From Vibrio pomeroyi (GTDB lineage: Bacteria; Pseudomonadota; Gammaproteobacteria; Enterobacterales; Vibrionaceae): 64,000 bases of DNA. The translations under genes were made by a program, and so were the position numbers. Below are positions 9,294 to 17,598 of the stretch, piece after piece (the first letter of the stretch is position 1; the number at the start of each line of letters is the position of its first letter). The notes below the pieces were generated by a model. The model saw only the letters and a program-made list of their open reading frames with translations, had not been told where the DNA came from and ran no database searches. The DNA lies in the NCBI RefSeq assembly GCF_024347595.1, contig NZ_AP025506.1, positions 1,550,001 through 1,614,000 of the forward strand, given 5' to 3'.

Positions 9294-10634
9294 TTACTTG
9301 ATGACAGCACGAACAGGGAAGTGGTCTGAAAGGTTGTAGTGCTTCCATAATTCACTGCTGGTAGAACGAGGAACATCAACACGGTTATTGTTGTGAGCTT
9401 TTTGCGCGTACTCTGAACTCACTACCACGTAATCGAGATATTCAACATTCTCTCCACCAGACATTGGCTCACCAGCAAAGTTATTGATGCGAGGGTCAAA
9501 GGTTGAAGCGGTATAACCTGAGTACTCAGGCTCAGTGGCTTGCAGGTTGGCGAACATCTGTTGGTAGTCACCTGGGAACTTAAGCTTGTTCACGTTGAAA
9601 TCGCCGCTGTAAATCACCGTTTCAGAGGATGGTATGTTCAGTGATTGAGCGAGCTGACGCATCTGTCTAAATTGACGCTGACGATAATCACGCGCCGTGT
9701 CCGTATCGAATGAGGCGGTGTGCGTACCAAACACGTGGTAAGCCTGACCATTTTTGATAACCTCGGCGTAATTCACGCCTTTATCAGCAAAACAATCTGT
9801 GCCGGTACAATCAGGGAACACGTACTGTGCCTCGTTGACGATAGGGTAGCGGCTCACAATGATCACGCCGCCGTCATAGATGTTGATGCCATCTTTATCG
9901 AGCATTTTAGTTTGGTAAGGATATTCCTTTGCTAGTTCTCGCAGGAATTTATCTCGCCCGTTGGCAAATACCTCTTGAAGCGCTAACACGTCGTAGCCCT
10001 TAACGTATTGCGGGATGAGATCGTAACGATCACCAATGTGCGAAGCGATAGCGGGGAGAGCCCAGATGTTGTAGGTCATGACTTTCAGTGTGTTGGCGTC
10101 TGGCTCTGGCTGTTCATCTACTTTTTGTGGAGTGATGGTGTAGTAAATATCATCGTAGCGAGCGGTTGAATCGGCTTTAAGCGCGAGTTCAGTATTCACA
10201 TCAAAAGCGTTAGTCGAGCTGCGATGGATATTGCGATCATCATGCAGTGTTAAATTCACGTCTGCTGCGCTCAAACCGTGTTGCAGTGTTGAGTTGTACC
10301 AGTGCCCCTTCATGGTTTGATTGAGCGTGACGCTTTCGCCAATAGAGTTTGATACCACTGTGTCAAATTCGTACGTCTTACCGGACTTTACGCCTGTCCA
10401 ACGATTAAAACTGATCAGCTTCTTCGTTTCCCACGGGCCAATCTGCTCAACATGTTGTTGCCACTCGTCGCCAAGTTGAAGTAGATCAGTGCCGCTATGG
10501 TTGGCTTGAATCGTCATCACTTGGTTGGTGTTATTGGTCAGGTACACATCGGTATCTGCAATCGCCGAGGTTGAAATGAATGAAGCTGATGCAAGTAATG
10601 CACCCAGGCAAGTCCATTGAGTTTTCATTTTCAC
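9294..10634 (-). CDS. Sphingomyelinase C (secreted phospholipase-type exotoxin)
   Basis: A secreted 446-residue phosphodiesterase that cleaves sphingomyelin to ceramide and phosphocholine. The signal peptide ends at SAIA (about residue 26). A beta-rich N-terminal domain (about 27-165) precedes the endonuclease/exonuclease/phosphatase fold, which carries the expected residues: MTYNIWALP, LALQEVF (metal-binding Glu), FGTHTAS (His), SGDFNV (Asp/Asn), LDYVVVS and the catalytic LSDHFPVRA (Asp-His). Bacterial members act as haemolysins. The first codon is GTG at 10634; an ATG two codons later (10628) is equally possible, with AAGGA upstream of both. It is followed by the foldase-like gene. Confidence 0.9.
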   Translation of the reverse strand: MKMKTQWTCLGALLASASFISTSAIADTDVYLTNNTNQVMTIQANHSGTDLLQLGDEWQQHVEQIGPWETKKLISFNRWTGVKSGKTYEFDTVVSNSIGESVTLNQTMKGHWYNSTLQHGLSAADVNLTLHDDRNIHRSSTNAFDVNTELALKADSTARYDDIYYTITPQKVDEQPEPDANTLKVMTYNIWALPAIASHIGDRYDLIPQYVKGYDVLALQEVFANGRDKFLRELAKEYPYQTKMLDKDGINIYDGGVIIVSRYPIVNEAQYVFPDCTGTDCFADKGVNYAEVIKNGQAYHVFGTHTASFDTDTARDYRQRQFRQMRQLAQSLNIPSSETVIYSGDFNVNKLKFPGDYQQMFANLQATEPEYSGYTASTFDPRINNFAGEPMSGGENVEYLDYVVVSSEYAQKAHNNNRVDVPRSTSSELWKHYNLSDHFPVRAVIK

Positions 10635-11029
10635 GTTATCCTTACTGATTGATTTAAAGAATAACGTAGTAAAGAGTTATGACATTGGAGTTATAACTCT
10701 ATCAGAATTATCCAAATATTAGATATATGCCATGGTTTTATAAATTTGATTAATCATTGAAAACTAACATATTGCTTTGTCGGAATGATAAGTGATACGC
10801 GCGCACGCAAACAAAGGAGGAACACTTTCAAGCTTTAGGTTGGTTATTGGTGGTGTGTTCTTTGTGAAATCATAGGTCGGAAAGTAGTCACAGGTGGATA
10901 CTGTGATTTACGATAAGAGATAACGCTGGCGGCCTAGCTTTATCAATAGAAATTTTGCCATTGTTCAGTAAACAGATTCCTCAAAAAAAGGTATGATGGT
11001 GCCGTTTTTAATCCTGAACTGGGAAAGTC
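10635..11029. other. Divergent intergenic region, sphingomyelinase / DUF2058
   Basis: There are 395 bases between two divergent starts. The half nearer the sphingomyelinase is AT-rich. The middle contains an AAAGGAGGAACAC sequence (about 10815) that looks like a ribosome binding site but is not followed by a usable start codon or frame. Promoters for both genes must lie here. I see no gene and no assignable operator. Confidence 0.4.
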
Positions 11030-11551
11030 ATGGCAAAGTTAACACTCCAAGAGCAGATGCTTAAAGCTGGCTTGGTAAATGAGAAAAAATTAAAGAAGGC
11101 GAAGAAAGGCTCGAAAAAGTCTCGCGTTCAAGCTCGTGAAGCAAAAGCGGCAGCAGAAGAAACCAAACTGGCGCAGCAAGCGAAAGATAAAGAGTTAAAC
11201 CAACAGCTGAAAGACCAACAGTTGAGCAAAGAAATCAAAGCTCAAGTGAAGCAGCTTATTGAGATGAACAAAATCGAATCGAAAGATGGCGACATCAAAT
11301 ACAACTTCACCGATGGTACTTTGGTGAAATACCTATACGTAGAAGAGCTGACTCAAAAGCAACTAAGTAAAGGTATCTTAAGTATTGCACGTCAAGGCGA
11401 GAGCTATGTTGTTATCCCTACATCCGTAGCAAACAAGATTGCGATGCGCGATGAAGAGTCAATCGTTGATACTCAAGCAGCAACATCTGATGAAGTAGAC
11501 GAAGATGACCCGTACAAAGATTTCGTGATCCCAGATGATCTAATGTGGTAA
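11030..11551 (+). CDS. DUF2058 family nucleoprotein/polynucleotide-associated protein (YaiL-like)
   Basis: A 173-residue cytosolic protein starting MAKLTLQEQMLKAGLV, followed by a Lys/Ala/Gln-rich coiled-coil (about 18-80) and a compact C-terminal domain with YNFTDGTLVKYLYV and an acidic tail (DEDDPYKDF). This is the standard DUF2058 layout, related to E. coli YaiL. The function is not established beyond association with nucleic acids suggested for the family. It has GGGAAA upstream and a strong terminator at 11604. It is a single-gene unit. Confidence 0.85.
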   Translation: MAKLTLQEQMLKAGLVNEKKLKKAKKGSKKSRVQAREAKAAAEETKLAQQAKDKELNQQLKDQQLSKEIKAQVKQLIEMNKIESKDGDIKYNFTDGTLVKYLYVEELTQKQLSKGILSIARQGESYVVIPTSVANKIAMRDEESIVDTQAATSDEVDEDDPYKDFVIPDDLMW

Positions 11552-11603
11552 TGGTTAACTAATTACTTCTGGATCCGCTGTACTTTATGGCGTAGAAAGA
11601 TCA

Positions 11604-11645
11604 TAAAAGGCCCGGATGGTACTACCATCAGGGCCTTTTAATTTT
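11604..11645 (+). terminator. Intrinsic terminator after the DUF2058 gene
   Basis: The arms AAAAGGCCC and GGGCCTTTT, extended by a GATGGT/ACCATC inner stem, form a long hairpin followed by TTTTAATTTT. An A-run on the other side could make it work in both directions, which suits the convergent small gene at 11712-11894. Confidence 0.85.
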
Positions 11646-11711
11646 AGCCGACATGTCAGTGTGCTTACGCTCTTTAATTGAGATGTGTTTTAAATTTTCT
11701 CGTATTAAGCG

Positions 11712-11894
11712 TTAATCAGCAATAATCTCCGCAATATCGAACGCTGAATCTTGTGGGTAGTCTTTGAGCTGATGATATTCAATATGAGATTGCTCATACC
11801 CGTCAAAATAGCAGTCACCGATTTCGTTACGTGGACAAATGTGTACATCATCTCGTGAGATGAGCTCTGTTGAGCAACATGGACAGTATTTCAT
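11712..11894 (-). CDS. Small Cys-rich, zinc-ribbon-like protein
   Basis: A 60-residue protein beginning MKYCPCCSTELISRDDVHIC. Cysteines at positions 4, 6, 7, 19 and 27 suggest a small metal (zinc) site, and the C-terminal half is acidic. The start has an excellent ribosome binding site, AGGAGG four bases before ATG, which is the main argument that this is a real gene. It stands alone, convergent with DUF2058. I do not recognise the family, and no function can be given. Confidence 0.65.
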   Translation of the reverse strand: MKYCPCCSTELISRDDVHICPRNEIGDCYFDGYEQSHIEYHQLKDYPQDSAFDIAEIIAD

Positions 11895-12059
11895 AGCTCC
11901 TCCTGTTAGGGATCTCTGTCTTTAGCCGGCTTCATTAACTCAAACTTTTGTGTCGTTGTGATTGCACTTTTAAGTCAGTGTTAACCCATTCGAGAAGGTG
12001 ATGATTAGACGCATGTTGGCCATTATTGAGTCAGACAAGGAACCTAAAGCTTGACCCAA

Positions 12060-13532
12060 CTAGTGCTGAACAGGATTAATCATGAGCTGAGCATCTTGGT
12101 ACCCAAGTTGTGCTAAAGCTTCTGGGTCGAAGTCAGTCACGACCTCAATCTCACCTGCGTGGTAGGTTGTGTGGTCACCAAGCGTTGCTATAACATCAAA
12201 TGAATCCACTGGGTGCTGTTCTCCAATATCGATCATCCCAGAGTATTGTGATTCGGCACTAAACTGGCCAGTTACGTGAGTGTAGAAGGGACGGACACTT
12301 GCTCCCGCGGCATATTGCATGCTGCTCAACCCATTCGCGTTAATCGCCCAACTCCAATCCCACCATTTCATCTCACCAGGAATGTAACGGTGATCCCATT
12401 GATAGCGAATGTTCGCTTGTTCTTCGCTGTTAGCACCCATGGTGAAGGTGTGTGAGATTGTTGGTCGGTTTGTTGGGTGCGAACTTAGTGCATTGCCGCT
12501 ATAGCGTAAGAAGCCGGTGAAACTGACGTCGTAACTCATGTTTGCTTTGATGCGGTACGGATAAGAGATACTTGAGCGATAAAACTCGACTCTAAACGGC
12601 AAAACAGAATTAGCCGGCACTGTGATGATCGCTTGTCGCTCTGTAGGTTCAGAGCGAGAACCATTGTTGGTATCAGAGAAACGCTGGTCTTGTTCAAGCA
12701 CTACGGTTACATCTGTTTTCCCAACCTGATGCCAAGTAAAGTTCTCGTTGACCATGACTGATTCTGAGAGGTCAAAGCTGTTGGTTTTACGCCATTGGGT
12801 GGATTGGTCGAAATGAAGGTCAACGATGATCTGCTTTGGTTCATCGCCGTCATTAATCGCGTAAGCCGACACTGTATTAATCAGCGCTTGTTCTGGTTCG
12901 TTAACCTCATCATGCGAGAATGTCGTGCTATCAAGTGTGTAAGAGAAGTTATCCACCCTGATTGTTGTTTTTTCGTCACAGCGTTCGCCAGAGCATGAAC
13001 CATCGCTGTTGCCCTTTATCTCCCAACCATCGTTAAGCTGCTTGATATCCATATCTTGGCCGACGTAGCGTCCGTTGTCGCCGCCAACCCAAGCGTAACC
13101 AAGGTTATGTGCTAAGTAACTTAATGGGCGAATAAAGCTCGCATTATCACTGACTAAGGCTCGTTGAACCTCGAGGTTGTTGTGCTCTTCAATGGCCTGT
13201 TCTTGATAGTAAGGCAAACCTGCGTCTGGGTGGTTGGGATAACACCATGTGTCGTCACTGTCTTGGTCTCGTTTAATGAGGCCGTGATAGCCTGAGCCCA
13301 TGATTACCCAGTCATCTTGAAGGCCTGCGATATCCCACACGTTCATGCGAGAGATAAGCGCTGTTTTGTGTTGTTGTGCTTCTGTATGAGTTAGTGGGCG
13401 ATAGTCGGAGCGACACACATCTTCCCCAAGTTTGTCCAAGACAATTTGGTCTGAATATATTTTTGAATGAGCCGTCAAAGGTATTAACGATAGGGCAGTG
13501 CTAAATAGAATGGTTTTACTGACGTTGAGCAT
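12060..13532 (-). CDS. Aerolysin-family pore-forming toxin
   Basis: A secreted beta-pore toxin of 490 residues, close in length and sequence to Aeromonas aerolysin along its whole span. Recognisable blocks are YRPLTHTEAQ, WVIMGSGYHGLIK, DTWCYPNHPD, SYLAHNLGYAWVGGD (containing the His needed for oligomerisation), YVGQDMDI, GSCSGERC, the pre-stem loop region, and RYIPGEMKWWDWSW. The start is set at the second ATG (13532), which has AGGAA eight bases upstream; the ATG at 13553 has none. The signal peptide ends near TAHS. Unusually, the last 76 residues contain no Lys or Arg, so the basic activation loop of aerolysin is absent. Confidence 0.93.
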   Translation of the reverse strand: MLNVSKTILFSTALSLIPLTAHSKIYSDQIVLDKLGEDVCRSDYRPLTHTEAQQHKTALISRMNVWDIAGLQDDWVIMGSGYHGLIKRDQDSDDTWCYPNHPDAGLPYYQEQAIEEHNNLEVQRALVSDNASFIRPLSYLAHNLGYAWVGGDNGRYVGQDMDIKQLNDGWEIKGNSDGSCSGERCDEKTTIRVDNFSYTLDSTTFSHDEVNEPEQALINTVSAYAINDGDEPKQIIVDLHFDQSTQWRKTNSFDLSESVMVNENFTWHQVGKTDVTVVLEQDQRFSDTNNGSRSEPTERQAIITVPANSVLPFRVEFYRSSISYPYRIKANMSYDVSFTGFLRYSGNALSSHPTNRPTISHTFTMGANSEEQANIRYQWDHRYIPGEMKWWDWSWAINANGLSSMQYAAGASVRPFYTHVTGQFSAESQYSGMIDIGEQHPVDSFDVIATLGDHTTYHAGEIEVVTDFDPEALAQLGYQDAQLMINPVQH

Positions 13533-13940
13533 GAATAAATTCCTAGGTGCCATTATTTGGCTATTGTTTTTAGATGTGATTTATATGTGTTGTCATGAGT
13601 ATTGTTTAAAGCCGAGGGTCTCTAGCGGGGTGTACTCTGTCATATAAAACAAAGCCAAAAGTACTGAAATGAATTGAAAATAAATACTTATAAATATCAG
13701 AGAGTTGTACTGATCAACTTATCGTTTGATAAAGACTTATCTTGATTGATTTCAATTACTTTCAACCATCCAATTAATGGGCGGTTAATTGTTGAACGTT
13801 TGTGTTTCTGTAACTTTGTTATTTAGAAAATGGATTTGGAAAAATAAGTCAGCAAGATTGATTAGAAAGAATTATTGCTTACAGGATAGGGAGTGTAGAC
13901 GTAAGCCTAAATAAGAAAAAATAATGTGATAGGTAGGATC
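13533..13940. other. Promoter region upstream of the aerolysin gene
   Basis: This 408-base, AT-rich, gene-free stretch must contain the toxin promoter (transcribed leftward). It holds several TGTGA-like and AT-rich motifs but no site I can assign with confidence to CRP, Fur or a quorum regulator. Confidence 0.4.
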
Positions 13941-13983
13941 AAAAAAGCAGCAAACAACTTTTCGATTATTGCTGCTTTTTTGT
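13941..13983 (-). terminator. Intrinsic terminator, YdcF-like gene
   Basis: The arms AAAAAAGCAGCAA and TTGCTGCTTTTTT form a perfect 13-bp stem around a loop of about 14 bases. It lies 30 bases beyond the leftward stop of the YdcF-like gene and insulates the aerolysin promoter from read-through. The symmetric A and T runs allow bidirectional action. Confidence 0.85.
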
Positions 13984-14012
13984 GTGTATCGAGTTAAGTT
14001 AATTGGACGCGA

Positions 14013-14774
14013 TTAAGCATCCCCAGGTTTTTCCCGTTTGCTGTTCCAACCCATAAAGTTGTAGATGTTGTAACGAGCAAACCCGATTTGTTCGTGCAGA
14101 GCAAAGTCTGTTACCGCAAAGTTATACCACAGTGGCAGCCATGAAATTTGAGCTGCCATGTAATCGGCTCTTACCGGAATCACGTTCAATCCAAAGTGGT
14201 TGAAGTAGAGTTCACTACGGCGAATGTGCAGGCCAGATGAAACCAGCACAATGTTGTCGAATTGGTGATGTTTCATCAGGTCGCTGGTCAGTTGCGCATT
14301 TTTCCAAGTGTTTACGCTGTTCGGTTCTTGGATGATGTCAGCTGTTGGTACGCCAAGTCTCAGCAATTGTTGTTCGTAAATTTCCGCTTCTGTTACGCCA
14401 TTGCCTTGTGCATCGCCACCACTGATGATTACTTTGCACTTAGTGTCCGATTTTGCACAATCTTTATATTGGCTTGCCGTTTCACTGATTCGACCATAAG
14501 AGAAAAAGGCTGGTTCGAACTCTTGTGTACTTTTAATTAACTGCGTTCCTGCACCCAGAAGAACAATCGCATTATTATCCGACCACTGGATCTCAGGCTT
14601 ACTTTCGTAATTCGCTTGTAGGTCGTCTAATAAATAGCGAGGGATAAAACCTGAACCAATCAACACAAATGACGATATAAGAACAAGAGACAAAAAAGTG
14701 GAAGTTGCTCGCCATTGAAGTAAGCGTGTTATGAAAACGAAGAGTAGAAGAAGTAAAAGTATAATAAAGCTCAT
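14013..14774 (-). CDS. YdcF/ElyC-like DUF218 membrane protein
   Basis: A 253-residue protein with two N-terminal membrane segments (about 1-15 and 25-45), then a DUF218 domain: NNAIVLLGAG, VIISGGDAQGNGVTEAEIYEQ, EPNSVNTWKNAQLTSDLM and IVLVSSGLHIRRSELYF. The ISGG and E-x-x-S-x-x-T-x-x-N patterns are characteristic of the YdcF/SanA/ElyC group. Some family members affect cell-envelope precursor metabolism; the reaction is unknown. It is a single gene with its own terminator at 13941. Confidence 0.8.
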   Translation of the reverse strand: MSFIILLLLLLFVFITRLLQWRATSTFLSLVLISSFVLIGSGFIPRYLLDDLQANYESKPEIQWSDNNAIVLLGAGTQLIKSTQEFEPAFFSYGRISETASQYKDCAKSDTKCKVIISGGDAQGNGVTEAEIYEQQLLRLGVPTADIIQEPNSVNTWKNAQLTSDLMKHHQFDNIVLVSSGLHIRRSELYFNHFGLNVIPVRADYMAAQISWLPLWYNFAVTDFALHEQIGFARYNIYNFMGWNSKREKPGDA

Positions 14775-14872
14775 GGTGATCTCGTTACCGAACTGGTGTC
14801 AATTTGATGCAGCATATTGAGGTGTTGCATCATATATCAATCACGATGATTCTTCATAGTTAACTCATTGTA

Positions 14873-14957
14873 TTATTGAACAAATGCACGATTTATTGCG
14901 ATTAAATACGATAATTAATCGGAGCACGACTAAAAGTGCTTTATTATTGTTCAATAA
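14873..14957. repeat. 11-bp perfect inverted repeat flanking 63 bp
   Basis: TTATTGAACAA (14873-14883) and TTGTTCAATAA (14947-14957) are perfect reverse complements. A second short match, GCAC/GTGC, lies just inside. The element sits in the gap upstream of the YdcF-like gene and downstream of the LysR gene stop. It could be a long hairpin, a paired operator, or a small mobile repeat. The GAACAA core recurs in the LysR operator at 15975-16039. Confidence 0.45.
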
Positions 14958-15059
14958 CCCCTAATAAAATATAGGTATATAAACGAAGGAGTTATTTAAA
15001 CCCTATTTCGTATTATTTAAATCAGTTACTTTCGCTTGCCTTAAATCACTACCCATCAT

Positions 15060-15944
15060 TTATCGACTCAAATTTTCAAAGTAATTCTGAACAAATTTAA
15101 TAAACACTTGATGCTTTTTAGCTGGGTAGATGACTTGCGGATAGAACAGATAAATACTGTTCCCTTGTTGTAGACACTCGTCAGGTAACAATCGCTCTAA
15201 CTCTCCAAGTTCAACTTCTTTGTCAACGTAATAACTCGCGATACGAATAATGCCGCTTCCTACCATGGCTTGTTGCTTGAGTAAGTGATTGTCATTGCTT
15301 GAGAGCCAACCTGAAACATCGATATTCGCCGATTTTAAAGGCCACTCGGTTTGATGCAGTGTCGCTAAACATTGATGATGACTTAAATCGCTCACGCTGG
15401 TGGGGCGACCAAATTGATTAAGATAGCTGGGCGTTGCAACCAAATCGTGCTGATAGGTAATCAATCGTTTCGCGATCATGTTATCTGGCGGGGTATTGGT
15501 GGCACGAAAGGCGATATCGATATCATCTTGGTTGAGATTAAAGTTGGTGTAACTGCTATTAATCTCAAAGCGAACCTCAGGGTATTGCTGTCTAAACTGC
15601 TGGCAGATATCGAACAGGAACACCTCTGTAAACATCTTTGGTGCCGTAAGGCGTAACGTGCCTTTTACGATGTCGTGTTGCTCCGAAACGCTGCGCTCAA
15701 GCTGCAATACTTGAGAGCGAATGGTTAAGCCTTGTTGTAGTGCGCGTTCGCCTTCTTGGGTTAGTCGAACACTGCGGGTGGTTCTTACAAGAAGAGGGCA
15801 CTGTAAGTCGCTTTCTAGCCGTTTGATTTGCTCTGAAAGGTAGCTCTTGGATATGCCAAGCTTTTCCGCTGCTTTGGTAAAGTTAAGTTGTTGAGCAAGT
15901 TCTACAAATAGGATCAATCGTTCTATTCTTTTGTGCTCGTTCAT
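15060..15944 (-). CDS. LysR-family transcriptional regulator
   Basis: A 294-residue LysR regulator with an N-terminal winged helix (LNFTKAAEKLGISKSYLSEQIKRLE, given here by position about 19-43) and a substrate-binding co-inducer domain from about 90 on. The opening MNEHKRIERLILFVELAQ resembles the CrgA/AaeR-like subgroup. It is divergent from the aldo-keto reductase and GlcG-like genes, and the intervening 142 bases hold a clear LysR-type palindrome. It therefore most likely regulates itself and that pair. The effector is unknown. Confidence 0.9.
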   Translation of the reverse strand: MNEHKRIERLILFVELAQQLNFTKAAEKLGISKSYLSEQIKRLESDLQCPLLVRTTRSVRLTQEGERALQQGLTIRSQVLQLERSVSEQHDIVKGTLRLTAPKMFTEVFLFDICQQFRQQYPEVRFEINSSYTNFNLNQDDIDIAFRATNTPPDNMIAKRLITYQHDLVATPSYLNQFGRPTSVSDLSHHQCLATLHQTEWPLKSANIDVSGWLSSNDNHLLKQQAMVGSGIIRIASYYVDKEVELGELERLLPDECLQQGNSIYLFYPQVIYPAKKHQVFIKFVQNYFENLSR

Positions 15945-15972
15945 TCGCGTATTCCTTCAAAGCTGCCTATTT

Positions 15973-16039
15973 ATATTGTTCGCTATACCAAACAATCATT
16001 TCGTAACTAGCATATTCTGTTTTTTAAAAAGAACAATAT
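15973..16039. promoter_or_regulatory. LysR-type operator (ATTGTT-N10-AACAAT plus half-site)
   Basis: ATTGTT (15975-15980) and AACAAT (15991-15996) form a dyad with the geometry of a LysR-type box. A further copy of the left arm in reverse, GAACAATAT (16031-16039), is a perfect complement of ATATTGTTC (15973-15981). The layout of one recognition site plus one activation half-site between divergent genes is typical for LysR control. Confidence 0.6.
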
Positions 16040-16086
16040 GATAGAGGCATATTTATTGGCATCAAACCTTCTAAGCGAGATCAGGT

Positions 16087-17097
16087 ATGACGAACAGCAT
16101 TGATTCAACAAACAAAAACGATAATCAAAAGAGTATCCCACTATCAAGCCACCTAGAGGGTGTTGGGCAAATCGCCTATGGATGCATGGGGCTTGGAGGT
16201 GGCTGGAACGACAACCCGGTAACGGCGTCTGATGTAGCGCAAACACGTAGCGTAATCGACACAGCACTGGAGTCGGGAATCAACCTGTTTGACCATGCTG
16301 ATATTTATACTTTTAGCAAGGCAGAGCAAGCCTTTGGCCAAGCGTTACAACAAGCCCCTGAATTACGTGATCAGATGTTCATTCAATCCAAGTGTGGTAT
16401 TCGCTTTGAAGGTGAAGGCAACGTTGGCCGTTATGATTTCTCGGCAGATTGGGTAAGCCAATCGGTAGAAGGTATTCTGAACCGTCTGAATACAGAAAAG
16501 CTCGACGTGTTGCTTTTACATCGTCCTGATCCGCTGATGGAACTCGATGAACTGGCAAGAACGCTTGAGAATCTGAAAGCTCAGGGCAAGGTGGATTTCT
16601 TCGGTGTGTCCAACATGAACAGTCATCAAATCCAGTATCTACAGTCGGCGCTCAGTCAGCCTATTGTCGCGAACCAAATTGAAATGAGCTTGGCAAAGCT
16701 TGATTGGCTTAATGATGGCGTGATGATTAACTCGCAAGGTCATCACCAATCTGATTTTGCTGCAGGCACATTGGAGCATTGCCAAATGAAGGGCATTCAA
16801 TTGCAAGCTTGGGGCTGTTTGGCACAAGGTCGTTTTGCAGAGCAAGGCTTGTATTCAGAACACGAGAACGTGAAAAAGACCGCGCATTATGTCGCGCAAT
16901 TAGCCAATCAATATGGCGTAGAAAGTGAAGCGATTGTGTTGGCGTTTTTACTGCGTCACCCTGCTGGTATTCAGCCTGTCATCGGCACTACTAATCTCGA
17001 TCGAATTAAGGCATCTGCGGTTGCGACTCAGATTAATCTCACTCGTGAAGAGTGGTACAACTTATACGTGTACTCACGTGGTCAGGCGTTGCCATAG
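16087..17097 (+). CDS. Aldo/keto reductase
   Basis: A 336-residue NADPH-dependent oxidoreductase with the aldo-keto reductase barrel. Catalytic elements are visible: FDHADIYTFSKAEQ (Asp and Tyr), FIQSKCGI (Lys) and VLLLHRPDP (His). The C-terminal cofactor segment HPAGIQPVIGTTNLDRIKAS is also present. It resembles the YdhF-type subgroup. The stop is followed by the GlcG-like gene after three bases, so the two form an operon under the divergent LysR regulator. The substrate is unknown. Confidence 0.88.
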   Translation: MTNSIDSTNKNDNQKSIPLSSHLEGVGQIAYGCMGLGGGWNDNPVTASDVAQTRSVIDTALESGINLFDHADIYTFSKAEQAFGQALQQAPELRDQMFIQSKCGIRFEGEGNVGRYDFSADWVSQSVEGILNRLNTEKLDVLLLHRPDPLMELDELARTLENLKAQGKVDFFGVSNMNSHQIQYLQSALSQPIVANQIEMSLAKLDWLNDGVMINSQGHHQSDFAAGTLEHCQMKGIQLQAWGCLAQGRFAEQGLYSEHENVKKTAHYVAQLANQYGVESEAIVLAFLLRHPAGIQPVIGTTNLDRIKASAVATQINLTREEWYNLYVYSRGQALP

Positions 17098-17100
17098 GGG

Positions 17101-17499
17101 ATGAATATGTTGAATCAAAAAATCGTACAGCAACTCGTGTACAGCGCACTCGACATCGCAGGGCACAACAATCAAGCCATCGCTGTGAGTGTATGTGATA
17201 CACATGGTGAACTGCTAGCGTTCTCCCGAATGGACAACGTTAGCGTGCAAGCGGGTTTGTTGGCTCAAAACAAAGCTTATACCTCTGCTAGAGACAGACA
17301 ACCGAGTGGTAACTTGGGCGCTTGGGCAAGAGAAACAGGGAAGGACCTCAGTTACTGGACCGATTCAAAGATCACTGGCTTCAAAGGTGGTGTTCCAATT
17401 GAACATCAAGGACAGGTGATTGGCGCTATTGGTATCAGCGGATTGAGTGAAGACGACGATGAAGCATTAGCTGAGAAAGTAATTCGATTAGTGCTTTAA
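17101..17499 (+). CDS. GlcG/HbpS-like heme-binding family protein (DUF336)
   Basis: A 132-residue small protein of the GlcG/HbpS family, recognisable by NQAIAVSVCDTHGELLAFSRM, KAYTSA and the C-terminal GGVPIEHQGQVIGAIGISG. Family members bind small ligands or heme, often beside oxidoreductases. It sits immediately downstream of the aldo-keto reductase and ends before a terminator. It may assist or sense that reaction; this is inference from context. Confidence 0.8.
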   Translation: MNMLNQKIVQQLVYSALDIAGHNNQAIAVSVCDTHGELLAFSRMDNVSVQAGLLAQNKAYTSARDRQPSGNLGAWARETGKDLSYWTDSKITGFKGGVPIEHQGQVIGAIGISGLSEDDDEALAEKVIRLVL

Positions 17500-17541
17500 G
17501 TTCTACTGTTTACAAAAGTGGCTCTGACATAAGACAGACAA

Positions 17542-17575
17542 TAAAAAACCGATGCACATGCATCGGTTTTTTTGT
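17542..17575. terminator. Bidirectional terminator between convergent genes
   Basis: AAAAAACCGATGCA and TGCATCGGTTTTTT form a perfect stem with a minimal loop, flanked by A and T runs. It separates the GlcG-like gene (rightward) from tcyP (leftward). Confidence 0.9.
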
Positions 17576-17598
17576 TGGTCGAGCTATTCGATTCAGAA

